From Mycosarcoma maydis (taxonomy: Eukaryota; Basidiomycota; Ustilaginomycetes; Ustilaginales): 64,000 bases of DNA. The stretch lies in NCBI RefSeq assembly GCF_000328475.2, contig NC_026480.1, positions 682,001 through 746,000 of the forward strand, given 5' to 3'. The position numbers and the translations under genes were made by a program. The notes under the pieces are model-generated. The model was not told the DNA's origin, searched no databases, and was given only the letters and a program-made list of their open reading frames with translations. Below are positions 60,331 to 64,000 of this stretch, one piece after another. How positions within the stretch are numbered: the stretch's first letter is position 1; each line of letters opens with the position of its first letter.

Positions 60331-61144
60331 GAGTCGGGGTTGAGTCAATAAGGTTTTAGCCGTATAGAGCACGCGCTTTTCCGGAAGAGACTTGCTGTAA
60401 GGTGGACGAGCTCTACGTACTGCTGCTGTTGTTCGTGGTGTTCGAGTACGACATTCTGCTCAGAATCCAGAATCTGACGTTGTGGTTGTCGGAAGGGTCC
60501 TGATAGGCGTGACGGCATGCAGACTTGAGAAGGCAACTTATGCTTCACTGCTGCTCAGCAGGTCAGTGAGTTGTGCCCACTTGGGAATCAAATCAACACT
60601 ACTCACGACCTGCACCTCAAGAGTTCGAGAGGCACACTGAAGAGTTACAGCCAGCTGCAACTCTGCAGCTTTGACAGCCGTCTACGTCATGTCGTTGCAC
60701 CCGACCGCTGGTCTGATACATCACCCGCCACTCGTGACTCGTGACTCAGCTGTCATCAACTTGGTTTTTTATTTTTATTTTTTCCCTTTCAGTTCGGCCA
60801 AGTTACGATTCAAATGTCACGATCTCGAAGCTCATCACTACGATAACTCCTGCGGATCTCCTCAGGATTTTGGTGCGATCTAGATGCTATTGCGAAGCGA
60901 AAGCGAAGGGACAGTTGAATAGTAGCAATACAGAATTAGGCGGAGAGACAGAGGTCGGTGACAGGGGATGTGTAAAGAAAGTGTTCCTGGGATCCTTAGG
61001 TGGATGATAATTGCTTTGAGAATGGCGAATACGCTGGCCGGACAGGATACACAAGACGCCAATGTGCATTTCCGAGCCGTACCGCCTTGCTTCGCTTTGA
61101 AGCATCTCGAATGCAGCCGTAATCGAAGAGCTGCTGGTAGCGGT
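60331..61144. other. Intergenic region downstream of the unknown gene at 61145
   Basis: No supported gene beyond the possible upstream exon of the candidate small gene. A T-rich stretch lies at 60764-60790. Confidence 0.5.
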
Positions 61145-62638
61145 TCATTGAGACTTTGATCTGCTGCTGAAGAGAGATCGAAGGCCATCAAGCGAGCGGC
61201 GCTTGGACACCTTGATTTTCGAGGAGCCCAACAGCGAGTCGGGGCTTCCGTGTTCGATGGCCTCTACCTGAATGTGGGGCTTGGAATTGAATTGCTTATC
61301 AGCTTTGAACGGGTCGCGGAACAAGATTCTTGAAGACGAACAAGGTGTAAATCTGCTACCTTCGAAGTTGAATTTGTTGGCGTACGGGCTGGGCGTGACG
61401 GGCGAGCTGAATGCAGTGGCAGTCACACCAACAGCTTGTTCCTCTGTTTCGGAACGTTCGCAGGAATGGATCTGAATGAGATTTATCGTTTTGCGACCGG
61501 AGCTCGTAGTGGCTTCATCCGTCTCAGCATCCTCGGAAGCATCTTCGAGGACAGTATCCATCGAGCGCCCTCCGACGCTGTTGTTGCGGCTGGTGCTGGC
61601 GACTGCTCGCTCGAGAACGCGATCGCGTTCCTCGTATCTTGAGTCCTGCGGTGTGGCTTCAACCAGACGAATCTGGGGAACAGCTGTTCTCGGGTCCTCC
61701 GGCGCTTGAGGTGTAATTGCCGTGTTGATTTTGGAAAGCTTGGGCGATGACGCTTGTTTGAGTCTCGGGGAGTCATCCGGGATCGTCTCGACAGTGCTGG
61801 CTCGGCTGGACGCTAACGAGTCGCTGCGATGACGCCAATCCTGGTCGTCGTCTGATCCACCGTTGAAGCTGCTGGAGCACGATTGTGGACGTCCGCTTTG
61901 CGACGCGCTTGTCTGATGGCTTGGCTGCTGAGCCTTTTCTGTGGGCTGCTCGGGAAGAGCTTGCCTTAACAAGTAGATCGACCTCTCAAAAGGCGTAAGC
62001 TGGTACAGTCGAAGAGCATCAATGATCTCGTCCACCACCTCATCATCGTCTACGATCCGATCGATCGATGAAGTGGTGGGACTACAGAGACCATCGCTAG
62101 TCGATCCCCGATGTTGCGCTAGTAGAGACCGTTCTCGACGAATCGCCATCCATGCGCGAATGACAGCTGCCAGCACACGAAGACTCGTGCTCATTGTTCC
62201 ATGTGGAGGCAGGCGAGGAGCGCCGCCATGCTGGTCGCGTGAATACGTCTCGTAACAGACGCCCTTAGCATCGGGTGAAGACAAATTGAAAGGCCATGCA
62301 TACAGCGTCTCTGTCGGTGTGTAAATCAGGGTTACGGTAAGACTCGTGTTTGTTGTCTGAGCATCGGAAGAAATGCCGTTCGATGAAGACCTGCGCTGCT
62401 TTGCCTTGGTGATGCTGAGCACCGACCATTGGCTCGGTTGATAGGTCGAGGCGACAGACGATTCGGATTGAAACGGCATGGTCGGAGGAGTGGCAAGTGG
62501 CCAAGAGCATATCGAAGAGCAAGGACTCGTGGGCTCTGACGAAGACTTTTTAAGGATGCTGCGAGGAGCCGGTCGTGGACGCCCCTTGTGTGGCGACGTT
62601 GAGAGAGCAAACACATGTGGGGCATGTTGTTCGAGCAT
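61145..62638 (-). CDS. Unknown Ser-rich, phosphosite-rich protein
   Basis: A 497-aa protein from ATG 62638 (MLEQHAPHVFALSTSP); the frame extends upstream only from a TTG. No domain recognised. The N-terminal part is Pro/Ser-rich with basic patches (RPAPRSILKKSSSEP). A more structured stretch (about 80-210) includes LTVTLIYTPTETLYAWPFNL and SLRVLAAVIRAWMAIRRERS, followed by a helix EVVDEIIDALRLYQLTPFER. The remainder is disordered, with acidic DASEDAETDE and a C-terminus of KVSKRRSLDGLRSLFSSRSK that contains several R-x-x-S sites typical of basophilic kinase targets. It may be a fungal regulatory or scaffold protein. The true start could lie in an upstream exon. Confidence 0.65.
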   Translation of the reverse strand: MLEQHAPHVFALSTSPHKGRPRPAPRSILKKSSSEPTSPCSSICSWPLATPPTMPFQSESSVASTYQPSQWSVLSITKAKQRRSSSNGISSDAQTTNTSLTVTLIYTPTETLYAWPFNLSSPDAKGVCYETYSRDQHGGAPRLPPHGTMSTSLRVLAAVIRAWMAIRRERSLLAQHRGSTSDGLCSPTTSSIDRIVDDDEVVDEIIDALRLYQLTPFERSIYLLRQALPEQPTEKAQQPSHQTSASQSGRPQSCSSSFNGGSDDDQDWRHRSDSLASSRASTVETIPDDSPRLKQASSPKLSKINTAITPQAPEDPRTAVPQIRLVEATPQDSRYEERDRVLERAVASTSRNNSVGGRSMDTVLEDASEDAETDEATTSSGRKTINLIQIHSCERSETEEQAVGVTATAFSSPVTPSPYANKFNFEGSRFTPCSSSRILFRDPFKADKQFNSKPHIQVEAIEHGSPDSLLGSSKIKVSKRRSLDGLRSLFSSRSKSQ

Positions 62639-64000
62639 GGCTGCAGATGAACAGCTGCAGGCAGGCGCAATTATCACGCTCACCTGTCTGTACGCCGTTA
62701 GAGGTCCTGTCCAGTGGTCGAGCGCGTTCAAATCTTCAATGCTACTTATGCAATGCGGTGGGATCGCACCTGTGATCCAGAAGAGGCGTACAACTCGGCG
62801 GGAATAGCCACTGGAACGAAAGCTGGGCTTATTCGGGAGGAAAGTGGTCGAAATGAAGGATACGGTAGTCCAATTTCTGCTGGATTGCAAGTGTACGGTC
62901 GATGGTGGAGTTGGATGTCGCCAAGAAAAGCGGACTGTGCTGAAGTGGGTTAAGGCTCAGACAGTGAGATGCGATGAGTGCACAGGTGGAGCTAATAAAG
63001 GTGGAGACGTTGAAAGCGATGGAGACAATCAAGGGTATCTGAGGAAGCTGTTGCCAGTCATCTTAAAGAAAACCATGATCGAGCAGTTGGCATCTATGAA
63101 AGGCAAGAGGAAAGGCATGCAGTAGACCTAGCTGACGAGAGAGGGACGGTCCCGCGCGACATGAAGCGGCCCGGACGTTGCAGAAGGGTGTAGAGAGGCT
63201 CTGAGATCAACGGTACTTGGCAGTAAGACTGTAAGCCAGGTGCTACTGGAGAGGACAACGAGGATCCAACGATGATTGACCGGCTCGGCGCTTGGAGAGT
63301 TGGACACGGGATGCATCTTCTCGACAGATCGGCAAGCAACACACAACACACGCCGCATACACAAACTGGAGTGCAACTCGGATCCTTCTGCGCTTCGTGT
63401 CCATCTCGCAGAAATCGCAAAAGTCATCCGAGCGAGCACTCCTCGCAAACGCGAAGGGCTACGACGAATCTCGACGGCAGCCCTGTCCAAGCGCCTGAGC
63501 GACGTTCATGTAGTGTCAACGCCATTGTCACCCTAGCTCAGTGTACGCTAGCAGATAGGCTAAGCTTGTGGGCTGGGAAACAAACGAGAAACAAATCCAC
63601 TTCGAAAGGTCCGATTTTTGGGCTTGAGAATCGTGAATTCAATCAAATCAAGGATACACGGCAGCGGCCAACGTGCAACGCGCAACACGCAACACGCAAC
63701 ACGCAATACGCAACGCGCAAGGCTGTCAAGACGAGCAAAGTTACGGCGTCCATGATTTTCTGTCCCCGTTCGTGAATCGTGATCAACTTAAAAAAAATAG
63801 TCTCGAATCGATAGTCTGAGACGGCGTTTCAAATCAAGTGCGAGTGAGGCGCTCTTGCGACAAGGTCAAACCACCATCTGAGCGGGTATACCGACATGGC
63901 ATTCACAATCGTGAATAGTATGCTGCACCTATTCGCCTTTGATACGACGAATTCTACTCGACAGGTCTCCCATTCGTGAGGATTAGAGTTAAGAGAATGG
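62639..64000. other. Upstream region of the gene at 61145, to the window end
   Basis: About 1.36 kb without a supported gene. A plus frame from 62853 to 63125 (about 90 codons) is Lys-rich but unrecognised. A heptamer array lies at 63669. No other feature seen. Confidence 0.5.
63669..63717. repeat. Seven CAACRYG heptamers
   Basis: Units CAACGTG, CAACGCG, CAACACG (three times), CAATACG and CAACGCG follow one another without gaps. The unit length of seven matches the ATTCGTG arrays although the sequence is different. Confidence 0.95.

Noticed and set aside
62853..63125. Lys-rich plus frame of about 90 codons
   Set aside because: It lies in the upstream flank of the gene at 61145, has no recognisable family and is not clearly distinct from chance.
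1..64000. Transposons, viral insertions, secondary metabolite or effector gene cluster
   Set aside because: No transposase, reverse transcriptase, integrase, polyketide or peptide synthetase, or run of secreted small proteins was seen. The genes are conserved housekeeping or regulatory types.

Overview
The window looks like euchromatic nuclear DNA from a basidiomycete smut fungus, most likely Ustilago maydis or a close relative. Coding genes are long and almost intron-free. Proteins resemble basidiomycete orthologues: an Ust1/StuA-type APSES factor, a Bck1-type MAPKKK and a Pho85/Cdk5-type kinase. The intergenic DNA is full of short arrays of the heptamer ATTCGTG/CACGAAT and its variants, which I associate with smut genomes. 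The species assignment is inference. I recognise no transposon, virus, rRNA, tRNA or CRISPR array. One 100-N assembly gap lies at 49451-49550.

Layout. 1-2044: 3' part of an Rxt2-like subunit of a histone deacetylase complex (+). 2045-7244: a very long gene-poor stretch, probably the regulatory region and leader of the next gene. 7245-9119: Ust1/StuA-like APSES regulator (+). 9757-15624: Bck1-type MAPKKK of the cell wall integrity pathway (-), convergent with ust1 across a 155-bp tandem duplication. 17150-19648: paxillin-like LIM protein (-). 21831-23054: Met22/Hal2 bisphosphate nucleotidase (-). 24280-25730: SigF-like NTF2-fold protein with a 34-nt first exon (+). 26165-26598: a small two-exon tail-anchored protein, possibly Tom6-like (-), which plain ORF scanning misses. 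27025-27990: Dic1-like mitochondrial carrier (-). 30088-31410: C2H2 transcription factor (-). 33503-37090: Vps3/Vps39-type tethering subunit (-). 38632-40056: Vps4 AAA ATPase (+). 40780-43725: Mtr10/transportin-3-type importin (+). 44786-46801: Ysc84/SH3YL1-type actin-patch protein (+). 47366-48358: succinyl-CoA ligase alpha (-). 49587-52154: Utp5/WDR43 (-). 52962-53939: Cdk5/Pho85 (+), divergent from UTP5. 54836-57451: unknown protein with a mitochondrial-like N-terminus (+). 57514-59088: Cut8/Sts1 proteasome tether (-). 61145-62638: unknown phosphosite-rich protein (-).

The genes do not form a cluster with one function. They are a mix of housekeeping genes (trafficking, ribosome biogenesis, mitochondria, sulfate metabolism) and signalling or morphogenesis regulators (Ust1, Bck1, LIM protein, Cdk5, Ysc84). 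I found no convincing novel multi-gene system. The points most worth following up are the hidden small genes, the tandem duplication, the heptamer repeat family and a shared palindrome at about -380 of two genes. Where the longest open frame began at a non-ATG codon, I took the first in-frame ATG as the start.
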